This document shows, piece after piece, positions 5,491-11,576 of a stretch of DNA of 11,576 nucleotides. The position numbers and the translations under genes were made by a program. The DNA is taken from NCBI GenBank assembly GCA_019237435.1, contig JAFAHB010000093.1:1-11576 (forward strand). The letters are read 5' to 3'. The notes beneath the pieces are model-generated. The model worked only from the letters and a program-made list of their open reading frames with translations. It searched no databases and was not told where the DNA came from. The stretch is from Vulcanimicrobiota bacterium. GTDB lineage: Bacteria > Vulcanimicrobiota > Vulcanimicrobiia > Vulcanimicrobiales > Vulcanimicrobiaceae. The first letter of the stretch is position 1. The number at the start of each line of letters is the position of its first letter.

Positions 5491-6866
5491 CGTTGCAGCG
5501 CGTCGCGCAGTCTGTCGGATGCGGCCCAATCTCTGTCGCGACGCGCTTCGTCGCGCAAGGCTACCAGCTTTTCAATGGCCGTTTCCGGAGCAAGCGCCGC
5601 GGTATCGACGTCGATTCCGAGCGCGTTGCACTCCGCCACAATCTTGGCCGCGAGGTCGGCGGTGATTTGCGCCTCCGGCTCCTCCAGCCACGAATCGTTA
5701 GGCTCAACGCCGAGTATGCCGAGCCAATACTGCAGGTCTTCGCGGCTCGGCGTCGAGTTGGCGAGGACGTCGTACAGCACCGCAAGCGCGGCGGCGGTGT
5801 TCATGTCGTCGTCCAGAGCCGCTTCCATGCGCCGATCGAGCTCCGGAGCGGCGATGGACTCGCCGTCCGTCGCCGGCGCGAGGCCGCGGTACGCCGCCTT
5901 AACGCGTGCAAGCCCGATCGCAGCCGCGCCGATCGACTCTTCGGTGAAGTTCATTACCTTGCGGTAGCCGGTCTGCAGAAAGAGCCAGCGAATCGCTTGG
6001 GGATCGTGCCGCTCGAGCAGGTCCGAGAGCGGCTCGAAGTTGCCGACGGATTTTGCCATCTTGCGATTTTCAAAAAGCAGCAAGCCTCCGTGTACCCAAA
6101 AGTTCGCCATCGGCGGACGCGCCATCAGCGGTTCGCTCTGCGCGATCTCGTTCTCGTGATGGGGGAAGATCAGGTCGGCGCCGCCGCCATGTATGTCGAA
6201 TCCATGCCCGACCGGATCGAGCAGCGTTCGCGCCATCGCCGAGCACTCGATATGCCAGCCCGGTCGTCCCTCGCCGTACGGCTCGAACGGCCAGCGCGGC
6301 TCGCCCGGCTTAGCGAACTTCCACAGCGCGAAATCGAGCGGATCCTCTTTGTGCTCGTCGATTTCGATGCGGGCACCCGCCTCGAGCTCGTCGATATTCC
6401 GATTGGCGAGCTTGCCGTAATTCGCAAAAGTGGCGACGCGATAGTAGATACCGTCCCGGCCGGCGTACGCGTGATCGCTCGCAAGCAGCTCGCGAATCAT
6501 CGACTGAATCGGTGCGATATACTGGGTGGCATACGGCTCGGCATCGTAGTCGAGCACGCCGAGCTTACGCATCGACGCTTTGAACTCAGCGTAGTACCGA
6601 TCGACGATCGTATGATAATGTTCACCGGTTTCCCTGGCAGCGTTGATGCTGCGATCGTCGATGTCCGTGACGTTCTGTACGTACTTTACACGAAAGCCGC
6701 GATGCGACAGATACCGGCGCAGTATGTCGAAAAAGAGAAACGACCGCGCGTGGCCGAGGTGCGCCTGCGCTGACGGCGTCATGCCGCAAACGTAAATCCG
6801 GACTTCGCCGGCGCGCAACGGCTCGAAAGGTTCGACGCTGCGGGTGCGAGTGTTGTAAAGTCTCAC
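5418..6866 (-). CDS. cysS: Cysteinyl-tRNA synthetase
   Basis: The 482-residue class Ia synthetase charges tRNA-Cys with cysteine. Visible features are the zinc ligands C27 (YVCGMT), C208 (HIECSAMA), H236 and E240 (FPHHENEIAQSE), the HIGH motif as HLGH (36-39) and the KMSKS motif as KMAKS (269-273). A DALR-type anticodon-binding helical domain and a C-terminal segment (…DWAASDRLRDALQRCGIELQDSKEGTSW) follow, so it is the full-length enzyme and not the shorter mycothiol ligase MshC, although the CGMT variant around C27 is a little MshC-like. Start is GTG 6866 with GGA about 5 bases upstream. It lies 84 bases downstream of cysE, which makes the cysteine it uses, and its end overlaps rlmB. I see no T-box leader. 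Confidence 0.96.
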   Translation of the reverse strand: MRLYNTRTRSVEPFEPLRAGEVRIYVCGMTPSAQAHLGHARSFLFFDILRRYLSHRGFRVKYVQNVTDIDDRSINAARETGEHYHTIVDRYYAEFKASMRKLGVLDYDAEPYATQYIAPIQSMIRELLASDHAYAGRDGIYYRVATFANYGKLANRNIDELEAGARIEIDEHKEDPLDFALWKFAKPGEPRWPFEPYGEGRPGWHIECSAMARTLLDPVGHGFDIHGGGADLIFPHHENEIAQSEPLMARPPMANFWVHGGLLLFENRKMAKSVGNFEPLSDLLERHDPQAIRWLFLQTGYRKVMNFTEESIGAAAIGLARVKAAYRGLAPATDGESIAAPELDRRMEAALDDDMNTAAALAVLYDVLANSTPSREDLQYWLGILGVEPNDSWLEEPEAQITADLAAKIVAECNALGIDVDTAALAPETAIEKLVALRDEARRDRDWAASDRLRDALQRCGIELQDSKEGTSWSVAVSSRSI

Positions 6867-6905
6867 AATTCCAAGTTCCCTAGCGGCAAGCGCCGCAGGC
6901 GCGCA

Positions 6906-6938
6906 GTCCTGAGCCCCTCGACTTCGCTCGGGATAAAC
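6906..6938 (-). repeat. Dispersed repeat element, copy B (degenerate)
   Basis: The gap between cysE and cysS contains CCCCTCGACTTCGCTCGGGAT, a variant of copy A sharing the 13-base core TCGACTTCGCTCG (6918-6930); the expected GGATGAC end has decayed to GGATAAAC. An 11-base palindrome CTTCGTCGAAG (6938-6948) adjoins it, directly before the cysE stop. It may form an intercistronic hairpin between cysE and cysS. Confidence 0.6.
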
Positions 6939-6950
6939 TTCGTCGAAGGA

Positions 6951-7655
6951 TCAGATCACCCAGCTCCAGGCGTCTTCGGCAGTCGTTTCGCCTTGTTCAA
7001 GCTCCGCCAAGCGTTCTTCGAGCTGCGCAACCTTACGCTGCAAACGCCCTATGGCATCGGCCGTTGGGTCCGGCATATCGACCTGCGGCCGCTCGGAAAC
7101 TACCCGGATCGGCTTTCCGTCCTGCATGACGACGCGCGCCGGCACGCCAACCACCGTCGCGTTGGATGGAACGTCTTTTACTACGACCGAGCCGCCCCCC
7201 ACTCGTGCATTATCGCCGAGCACGATCGCTCCGAGCACGCTCGAGTTCACGCCGATCGTAACGTTACGCCCCAACGTCGGATGTCGCTTGCCGTGCGAGA
7301 GGCTCGTGCCGCCGAGCGTGACGCCTTGATAGATCGTGCAGCCGTCGCCGACTTGCGCCGTCTCGCCGATAACGACACCCGAGCCATGGTCGATAAACAC
7401 ACCTTTGCCGATCGTTGCGGCGGGATGAATCTCGACCTGCGTGAGAAAGCGCGCGATGTTGGCGAGAAAGCGCGGCAGAATCGGCACGCCGGCTTCGTGC
7501 AGCCGATGAATCAAGCGGTGTGCGACCAGCGCATGGAAGCCCGGATACGACAGCACGACGTCGAGCCGGCCCCGGGCCGCGGGGTCTCGTTCCAGAGCGG
7601 CTGCCAAGTCGGCCGAGATGAGGTTGAAAGCCGAAGTCTTCGTCTCGGAAGGCAT
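6951..7655 (-). CDS. cysE: Serine O-acetyltransferase
   Basis: The product (234 residues from ATG 7655) transfers acetyl from acetyl-CoA to L-serine, the first step of cysteine synthesis. Residues about 1-75 form the short helical N-terminal domain (…LDVVLSYPGFHALVAHRLIH…LARFLTQVEIHPAA-like). The left-handed beta-helix of hexapeptide repeats follows: IGKGVFIDHGSGVVIGETAQ, with the catalytic His in DHGSG, then GVTLGGTSLSHGKRHPTLG, GVNSSVLGAIVLGDNARVGG and VVVKDVPSNATVVGVPARVV. The length is that of the short bacterial CysE type. After the helix a C-terminal extension (DAIGRLQRKVAQLEERLAEL) looks like a heptad coiled coil ending in WSWVI; it replaces the usual feedback-binding tail and could mediate oligomerisation. 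In-frame TTG 7661 is an alternative start. It lies upstream of cysS, linking cysteine supply to charging. Confidence 0.95.
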   Translation of the reverse strand: MPSETKTSAFNLISADLAAALERDPAARGRLDVVLSYPGFHALVAHRLIHRLHEAGVPILPRFLANIARFLTQVEIHPAATIGKGVFIDHGSGVVIGETAQVGDGCTIYQGVTLGGTSLSHGKRHPTLGRNVTIGVNSSVLGAIVLGDNARVGGGSVVVKDVPSNATVVGVPARVVMQDGKPIRVVSERPQVDMPDPTADAIGRLQRKVAQLEERLAELEQGETTAEDAWSWVI

Positions 7656-7663
7656 GTGCAAAC

Positions 7664-7669
7664 AGTTTA
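7664..7669 (-). promoter_or_regulatory. Possible -10 box for cysE (leaderless geometry)
   Basis: TAAACT on the minus strand fits TANNNT and matches 4 of 6 bases of TATAAT. It ends 8 bases before the cysE ATG, so transcription would start at or beside the start codon. There is no Shine-Dalgarno motif here, which agrees with a leaderless mRNA. No convincing -35 is seen at 17 bases. Weak evidence. Confidence 0.25.
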
Positions 7670-7707
7670 ACCCAGGGCGTCAATCGGAAGGTGCACCCCC
7701 GCGTCCG

Positions 7708-8160
7708 TCATTGCTTGGCGCGCTTCCCGAGCTTGGCGCAAGCGACCGCGATTCGCCGGAGGCGCGTGTCCGGCTTTTTCGCGGCCTCGATCCACTGGAC
7801 GTACTCCTTGCGGTGCGTGTACGACATCGCATCGTACGCGGCGCGCTGCGTTTTCGTCATTGCCTTCGCGAAATCGACGGGCACCTCGACCGTGCGTTCA
7901 TGCATATCTTCCACGATAGCCACGACGATTCGATCGCCGCGCTCGATTCCGGCGGCCTTGCGCGTCGCCGCGGTGACGCCGATCATCGGACCGTCGCCCA
8001 TATTGGCGATCGTCGTTCGCCAACCGACGCCGTTGATCGTTGCGCGAACCGGCACGCGCACGCGACCGCCAAAGGTTTTCATCACGACCGGCGGGATGCG
8101 CACGTACGTTCCCGACGAAGTCGAGCTGCCCTCGAGTTTGCCCCGGAATGTATGAGCCAC
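7708..8160 (-). CDS. DUF1905 plus YdeI/OmpD-associated family protein
   Basis: The 150-residue protein has two recognisable parts. Residues 1-95 match the DUF1905 small beta-barrel (FRGKLEGS…TYVRIPPVVMKTFGGR, RVPVRATINGVGWRTTIANM, GDRIVVAIVEDMHERTVEVP). Residues about 95-150 match the C-terminal helical part of the YdeI/OmpD-associated ('bacteriocin-protection') family (DFAKAMTKTQRAAYDAMSYT, HRKEYVQWIEAAKK, TRLRRIAVACAKL). The molecular function of these families is not established; they are cytoplasmic and there is no signal peptide. Start GTG 8160 has GGA 7 bases upstream. It begins 20 bases after ispF on the same strand and ends 52 bases before cysE, in the slot that gltX occupies in Bacillus, so it is probably an insertion into the conserved cluster. 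Confidence 0.85.
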   Translation of the reverse strand: MAHTFRGKLEGSSTSSGTYVRIPPVVMKTFGGRVRVPVRATINGVGWRTTIANMGDGPMIGVTAATRKAAGIERGDRIVVAIVEDMHERTVEVPVDFAKAMTKTQRAAYDAMSYTHRKEYVQWIEAAKKPDTRLRRIAVACAKLGKRAKQ

Positions 8161-8180
8161 TGTTGGTCCGGCGCCTTAGT

Positions 8181-8654
8181 TTATCCGGAGACAAGTGCGA
8201 CGGCATAGGCCGCGATACCGGTGCCGTCGCCGGTGTAGCCCATGCCTTCGCTGCTTTTGGCCTTGACGCCGACGCGATCGACCGGCAGCGCAAGCCGTGC
8301 CGCGATGTTTTGTCGCATCCGTTCGATAAATCGTGCAAGCTTCGGCCGGTCGACGACTATGGTCGCGTCGACGTTTTCGAGGGTAAAGCCGGCCTCGCGC
8401 ACGGCTTCCGCGCAACGTGCCAAGAGCTCGAGCGAGTTAGCGTCCTTCCACTGTACGTCGGAATCAGGAAAGCGCGCGCCGAGATCGCCCAGCGCCGCAG
8501 CGCCCAGCAACGCGTCAGCGATGGCATGCGCCAGGACGTCGCCGTCCGAGTGCGCGAGCGGACCCCGCTCGAACGGCACGCGGACACCGCCGAGAATCAT
8601 GCTGCGACCGTCGGCAAGACGATGGGCGTCGAAGCCGTGCCCGATGCGGTTCAC
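8181..8654 (-). CDS. ispF: 2-C-methyl-D-erythritol 2,4-cyclodiphosphate synthase
   Basis: The 157-residue enzyme closes the ring of CDP-ME 2-phosphate to give MEcPP in the MEP isoprenoid pathway. It carries the divalent-metal ligands D9, H11 (GFDAHR) and H43 (HSDGDVLAHA), the substrate loop RFPDSD, and the signature KAKSSEGMGYTGDGTGIAAYA at the C-terminus. Length is typical. The start is GTG 8654, which overlaps the ispD stop as GTGA, so the two are translationally coupled. IspF is a homotrimer in the cytoplasm. Confidence 0.96.
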   Translation of the reverse strand: MNRIGHGFDAHRLADGRSMILGGVRVPFERGPLAHSDGDVLAHAIADALLGAAALGDLGARFPDSDVQWKDANSLELLARCAEAVREAGFTLENVDATIVVDRPKLARFIERMRQNIAARLALPVDRVGVKAKSSEGMGYTGDGTGIAAYAVALVSG

Positions 8655-9340
8655 GCTAAGCCGTCCTTCGACAGGATGACGCGGGCGCGGGCGACGTCGG
8701 CAGGCAGCGTTACCTTGAAGTTCTCGCTGCTCGAAGGAACCACAATAACGGCGACGCCCGCGCGTTCCAGCAGCGCGGCGTCGTCCGTCGCTTCAACGCC
8801 CTGGCTGCGCGCAGCTTCGTGAGCGGCGCGCAGCTCGGCCGTTCGCGCAAACTGCGGCGTCTGCGCGGCCCATAGCGTGCCGCGATCCAGCGTCTTTTCT
8901 ACCCGCAGCGATTCGGCGTCGACGCGTTTGATCGTATCGACGACCGGCGTTGCCAGCAGCGCGGCGCGCCCCACTCGAACCTCGCGCATTCCGCCGCGCA
9001 CGTCGTCAACGCTCACGAGCGGGCGCGCACCATCGTGCACCAGAACGCTGTCGCACCCTTCCGAGACGTTGCGCAAGCCTTCGTAGACGCTCTCTTGGCG
9101 CGTGGCGCCGCCGCGCACGACGCTCCAGCGCTTGCGGCACGCGAGTTGAGCGCAAAGCGCTTGAATCGGTTCGATCGACTCCGGTTCGGTGACCACGACG
9201 AGCATGGCGATCTCATCCATTGAAGCGAACGCGCGAACGGACCATCCGACCATCGGCGTTCCGGCGAGGTCGAGCAACTGCTTTGGAGCGCCAAGACGCG
9301 CTCCACGGCCGGCCGCGACGATGACGGCTGCCCACGTCAA
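8651..9340 (-). CDS. ispD: 2-C-methyl-D-erythritol 4-phosphate cytidylyltransferase
   Basis: The 229-residue enzyme joins CTP and MEP to make CDP-ME, two steps before IspF. Visible motifs are the CTP-binding loop AAGRGARLGAPKQ (residues 9-21, R15 and K20 equivalent to the essential Arg and Lys of E. coli IspD), LVHDGARPLV, TPVVDTIK, AAQTPQ, ATDDAALLE and ENFKVTLPAD near the C-terminus. The start TTG 9340 overlaps the stop of the PIN/TRAM gene as TTGA, and no better start is present because the N-terminal strand begins immediately. The last codons before the stop (VILSKDGLA) read through an 18-base sequence that looks like a shortened copy of the dispersed repeat. Confidence 0.95.
   Translation of the reverse strand: MTWAAVIVAAGRGARLGAPKQLLDLAGTPMVGWSVRAFASMDEIAMLVVVTEPESIEPIQALCAQLACRKRWSVVRGGATRQESVYEGLRNVSEGCDSVLVHDGARPLVSVDDVRGGMREVRVGRAALLATPVVDTIKRVDAESLRVEKTLDRGTLWAAQTPQFARTAELRAAHEAARSQGVEATDDAALLERAGVAVIVVPSSSENFKVTLPADVARARVILSKDGLA
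8663..8680 (-). repeat. Shortened dispersed repeat (copy C) inside the ispD 3' end
   Basis: GTCCTTCGACAGGATGAC is exactly the left 10 bases (GTCCTTCGAC, as at 3865-3874) joined to the right 8 bases (AGGATGAC, as at 3900-3907) of copy A, with the middle missing. It encodes VILSKD near the IspD C-terminus. It could be a repeat remnant absorbed into the gene or a coincidence. Confidence 0.4.
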
Positions 9341-10434
9341 GAAGCCATTCCCTCGCGCTTGGGCCGGGCGAAGATCATCCGACCGGCGACCGTTTGCAGC
9401 ACGCTGGTCACGATGACGTCGGTCTCCTCGCCGATCAAACGGCGTCCATGCTCCACGACGATCATCGTTCCGTCCTCGAGATATCCGATGCCCTGATGAA
9501 ACTCTTTGCCTTCGCGGATGACTGCGACGTGCAGCTCCTCGCCAGGCAGCACTACCGGCTTCACCGCGTTCGCAAGCTCATTGACGTTGAGCACCGCCAC
9601 GCCCTCGACGTGCGCGATGCGGTTCAAGTTGTAGTCGTTGGTCACGAGCTTCGCGCCAAGCTCCTGCGCGAGCCGAACGAGGCGAGCGTCGACGTTTCCG
9701 GGGGCCATGTCGGGAAAATCGCGCTCGCTGATCTCGACCACCGCAAGCTCTTGCAGGCGGGTGAGTACGTCGAAGCCGCGGCGGCCCCGCGTGCGCTTGA
9801 GCGGATCGACGGAATCGGAAATCGCCTGCAGCTCGCGCAAGACAAATCGAGGTACGATCAGCTCTCCTTCCAAGAAGCCGCTCTCGACGATCTCGACGAT
9901 TCGCCCATCGACGATAGTTGAGGTGTCAACCAGTTTCGGTGCTCCGTCGATCGACTTGCCGGCGGCGCCGCGCGGGACCGGGACGATTCGAATTTTCGCC
10001 CCGATGCGGGCGCCCAAATAGGCTGCAAAAATCGCAACGATGAGGTAGAGCACTATTGCGACGTACGTACCGGCGCGTCCCAAGTCGGAGATCAGCTCGA
10101 AGACGATGCCTTTGATCAGGAATGCGATCAATAGGCCGACGATCAAGCCGACTGCACCGCCGGCAATTTCGGCCGGCGTTAGTCGTTCCATTGCGCCCTC
10201 GGCTTGACGCAATTGACTTTCGAAGACCGCTTGCGCGGGCGGCGCAAGCAATGCGCCGACCACCGCTCCGACGACCGGAGAGAGGATCAAAAAGGCGAGC
10301 TGTAGCCCTTCGTTGGCAAAGTGCGGCGAGAGCAGGCTGAAATACGCTTCGCGGCCCAATAGAAATCCGGTTACGCCGAATACCACTACGAATGCGGCGC
10401 GTAGCACGGTTTCGGAGAGCCAGTTTGAGGTCAC
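9337..10434 (-). CDS. Membrane-anchored PIN/TRAM domain protein (YacL family)
   Basis: The 365-residue protein has four predicted transmembrane helices (about residues 9-27, 44-65, 88-111 and 119-145), then a PIN nuclease-like domain (about 168-290) and a C-terminal TRAM domain. The PIN acidic residues are visible in KLVDTSTIVDGR, FVLRELQ, NVDARLV and VTNDYNLNR, which fits a metal-dependent RNase site. The TRAM region runs through ELHVAVIREGKEFHQGIGYL to VVTSVLQT-like strands, an RNA-binding fold. Proteins of this layout (B. subtilis YacL) sit next to ispD in Firmicutes; their substrate is not firmly known. Start GTG 10434 overlaps the hemW stop as GTGA, and the stop overlaps the TTG start of ispD. 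Confidence 0.9.
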   Translation of the reverse strand: MTSNWLSETVLRAAFVVVFGVTGFLLGREAYFSLLSPHFANEGLQLAFLILSPVVGAVVGALLAPPAQAVFESQLRQAEGAMERLTPAEIAGGAVGLIVGLLIAFLIKGIVFELISDLGRAGTYVAIVLYLIVAIFAAYLGARIGAKIRIVPVPRGAAGKSIDGAPKLVDTSTIVDGRIVEIVESGFLEGELIVPRFVLRELQAISDSVDPLKRTRGRRGFDVLTRLQELAVVEISERDFPDMAPGNVDARLVRLAQELGAKLVTNDYNLNRIAHVEGVAVLNVNELANAVKPVVLPGEELHVAVIREGKEFHQGIGYLEDGTMIVVEHGRRLIGEETDVIVTSVLQTVAGRMIFARPKREGMAS

Positions 10435-11549
10435 TCGAATGTTACGAAGGCTCCGCAGACATCGTTGGCAAGAAATCGACCTCGCTGCGTTAGCCGCACG
10501 CTATCCCCGACGCGCTCGAGCAATCCGGTCCGTGCGAATTGCGTGACAATCGGTGCGTAATCGGCAATTACATCGATACCGTAACGTTCTTTGAACTCGC
10601 GCAAGCCCACCCCCTGCGCGGTTCGCAAGGCGAGCATGATCGCCTCACCGGCGCGTTTGCGACCTTCCAGCCGCTCGGCCTCCGCCGGAATCGGGCGCCG
10701 GTCGGCGGCAGCCGTCAGGTACGCTTCCAAGGATCGCGTGTTTGCACGCCGGATGCCGTTTCGATACGAGACCGCGCCAACGCCCAATCCGAGATACTCT
10801 CCGTTCGCCCAATAGTTGAGGTTGTGCGCGCAGCGATGTCCCGACCGCGCAAAGTTGCTGATCTCGTATTGCTGGTATCCGGCCGCCCCGAGCTCCGTGA
10901 TGGCGATTTCGTACAGCTCTGCTTCCCGCGTATCGTCAAAGAATGCTTCCGGCTCGCGCGCCTGCCACGCCGCGTACGGCGTGCCCGGCTCTACCGTCAA
11001 ACCATACGCAGAGATATGATCGGGTCGCAGCGCGATTGCCGCGTCGAGGCTTCGGCGCCAGCTCGCCGGCGTCTGCCCAGGCACCGCAAAGATCAAGTCC
11101 AGCGATACCGACTCGAATTCCATCCTTCGGGCTTGCGCGACGACGTCTTCGACCTGCGCCGCGGCGTGTTTGCGCCCAAGCGTTCGAATCTCCGCCGCTT
11201 CGAACGATTGCACGCCGATCGAAAGACGCGTGACTCCGGCCGCGCGGTAGGCCTCAAAGTCTCCTTCCCGCACGAGCTCCGGATTGATTTCAATCGAAAC
11301 TTCCTTCGCCCCGCAAAAGCGTGTCCGAAGCCGTGCCAACAAAGCGCCGATAGCATGCACGTCGTACGCGTTGGGCGTTCCGCCGCCCAAATACATCGTG
11401 GCGGCGGCCGCAGGCTCGTACGTCTCCATTTCGGCATGCAGCGCCTCGAGATAGCGTTTCGCACTCGTGGCGCGCAGCGGCCACTTGGCGAAGTCGCAAT
11501 AAGGACAGAGATACGAGCAAAAAGGCAGGTGAACGTAGACGCCGAGCAT
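10431..11549 (-). CDS. hemW: Radical SAM heme chaperone HemW (coproporphyrinogen III oxidase-like)
   Basis: The 372-residue protein carries the radical-SAM cluster motif C11-x3-C15-x2-C18 (CSYLCPYCDF), with YVHLPFC before it, the SAM-binding GGGTPN, IEINPE, and LSIGVQSFE, plus the HemW hallmark YEISNFARSGHRCAHNLNYW and GLGVGAVSY. HemW-type proteins bind heme and hand it to respiratory enzymes; they lack the second-SAM-site N-terminal extension of true HemN oxidases, as here, where the first Cys is at residue 11. ATG 11549 is fixed by an in-frame TAA five codons upstream (TAA at 11565-11567, which may also be the end of a preceding gene). No Shine-Dalgarno motif is seen. It is the first gene of the overlapping hemW-PIN/TRAM-ispD-ispF run. 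Confidence 0.94.
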   Translation of the reverse strand: MLGVYVHLPFCSYLCPYCDFAKWPLRATSAKRYLEALHAEMETYEPAAAATMYLGGGTPNAYDVHAIGALLARLRTRFCGAKEVSIEINPELVREGDFEAYRAAGVTRLSIGVQSFEAAEIRTLGRKHAAAQVEDVVAQARRMEFESVSLDLIFAVPGQTPASWRRSLDAAIALRPDHISAYGLTVEPGTPYAAWQAREPEAFFDDTREAELYEIAITELGAAGYQQYEISNFARSGHRCAHNLNYWANGEYLGLGVGAVSYRNGIRRANTRSLEAYLTAAADRRPIPAEAERLEGRKRAGEAIMLALRTAQGVGLREFKERYGIDVIADYAPIVTQFARTGLLERVGDSVRLTQRGRFLANDVCGAFVTFE

Positions 11550-11576
11550 GGCGAGCCGGCTAAATTACGTCGCTGC

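Noticed and set aside
5472-6773. 433-residue open frame on the plus strand
   Set aside because: It lies wholly opposite cysS, whose motifs are unmistakable. Long antisense frames are expected in GC-rich DNA, and its Arg/Val/Leu-rich product has no recognisable domain.
6867-6950. T-box riboswitch or terminator between cysE and cysS
   Set aside because: The 84-base gap has no T-box bulge sequence and no hairpin followed by a T-run; it is filled by the degenerate repeat and a short palindrome.
8040-8822. 260-residue plus-strand frame
   Set aside because: It covers parts of the DUF1905, ispF and ispD genes in antisense and has no homology signature.
1-11576. CRISPR array, insertion sequence or rRNA
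   Set aside because: No regularly spaced repeats, transposase motifs, terminal inverted repeats with target duplications, or rRNA-like conserved sequences were seen on either strand.

Overview
The window is an ordinary chromosomal segment from a GC-rich bacterium. It is gene-dense with short intergenic gaps, and I see no phage or IS structure or CRISPR array. The minus-strand order hemW – PIN/TRAM membrane protein (YacL-like) – ispD – ispF – (DUF1905/YdeI gene) – cysE – cysS – rlmB – sigH-type sigma factor closely follows the 'yac' cluster known from Firmicutes (yacL-ispD-ispF-gltX-cysE-cysS-mrnC-rlmB-yacP-sigH). Here gltX, mrnC and yacP are absent. GC richness, few Shine-Dalgarno motifs, several GTG/TTG starts and dispersed 'CCTTCGACTTCGCTC…AGGATGAC' repeats make me think of a deep-branching Terrabacteria lineage such as Candidatus Eremiobacterota, but that placement is inference and weak.

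Layout. Positions 1-245 (minus) hold the N-terminus of an exported protein that runs off the left edge. A GNAT-type acetyltransferase follows on the plus strand, then a zinc-ribbon HNH endonuclease gene of visibly lower GC whose stop codon lies inside a tRNA-Thr(TGT) gene, then a small cysteine-motif protein (probable 2Fe-2S or metal-binding). That gene converges on, and overlaps, a minus-strand pair: a six-bladed Kelch exported protein and a downstream Asp/Glu racemase-like protein joined by a TAATG overlap. From about 3921 to the right edge everything is on the minus strand: the yac-like cluster.

The cluster is housekeeping. HemW is a radical-SAM heme chaperone, the PIN/TRAM protein a membrane-bound putative RNase, IspD and IspF are MEP-pathway enzymes, CysE (serine acetyltransferase) and CysS (cysteinyl-tRNA synthetase) cover cysteine synthesis and charging, RlmB is a 23S rRNA 2'-O-methyltransferase, and the last gene is a SigH-like alternative sigma factor. 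hemW, the PIN/TRAM gene, ispD and ispF are linked by three successive 4-nt overlaps using GTG, TTG and GTG starts. The sigma-factor gene has its own clear promoter (TTGACG-17-TATATA) whose -35 box covers the end of rlmB, followed by a leader with a GC-rich hairpin.

I did not find a convincing undescribed multi-gene system. The best leads are the HNH gene fused onto the tRNA 5' end, the racemase with Asp in place of its first catalytic Cys, the dispersed repeat that supplies the start region of the Kelch gene and seems to be present in ispD, and the leader of the sigma-factor gene.
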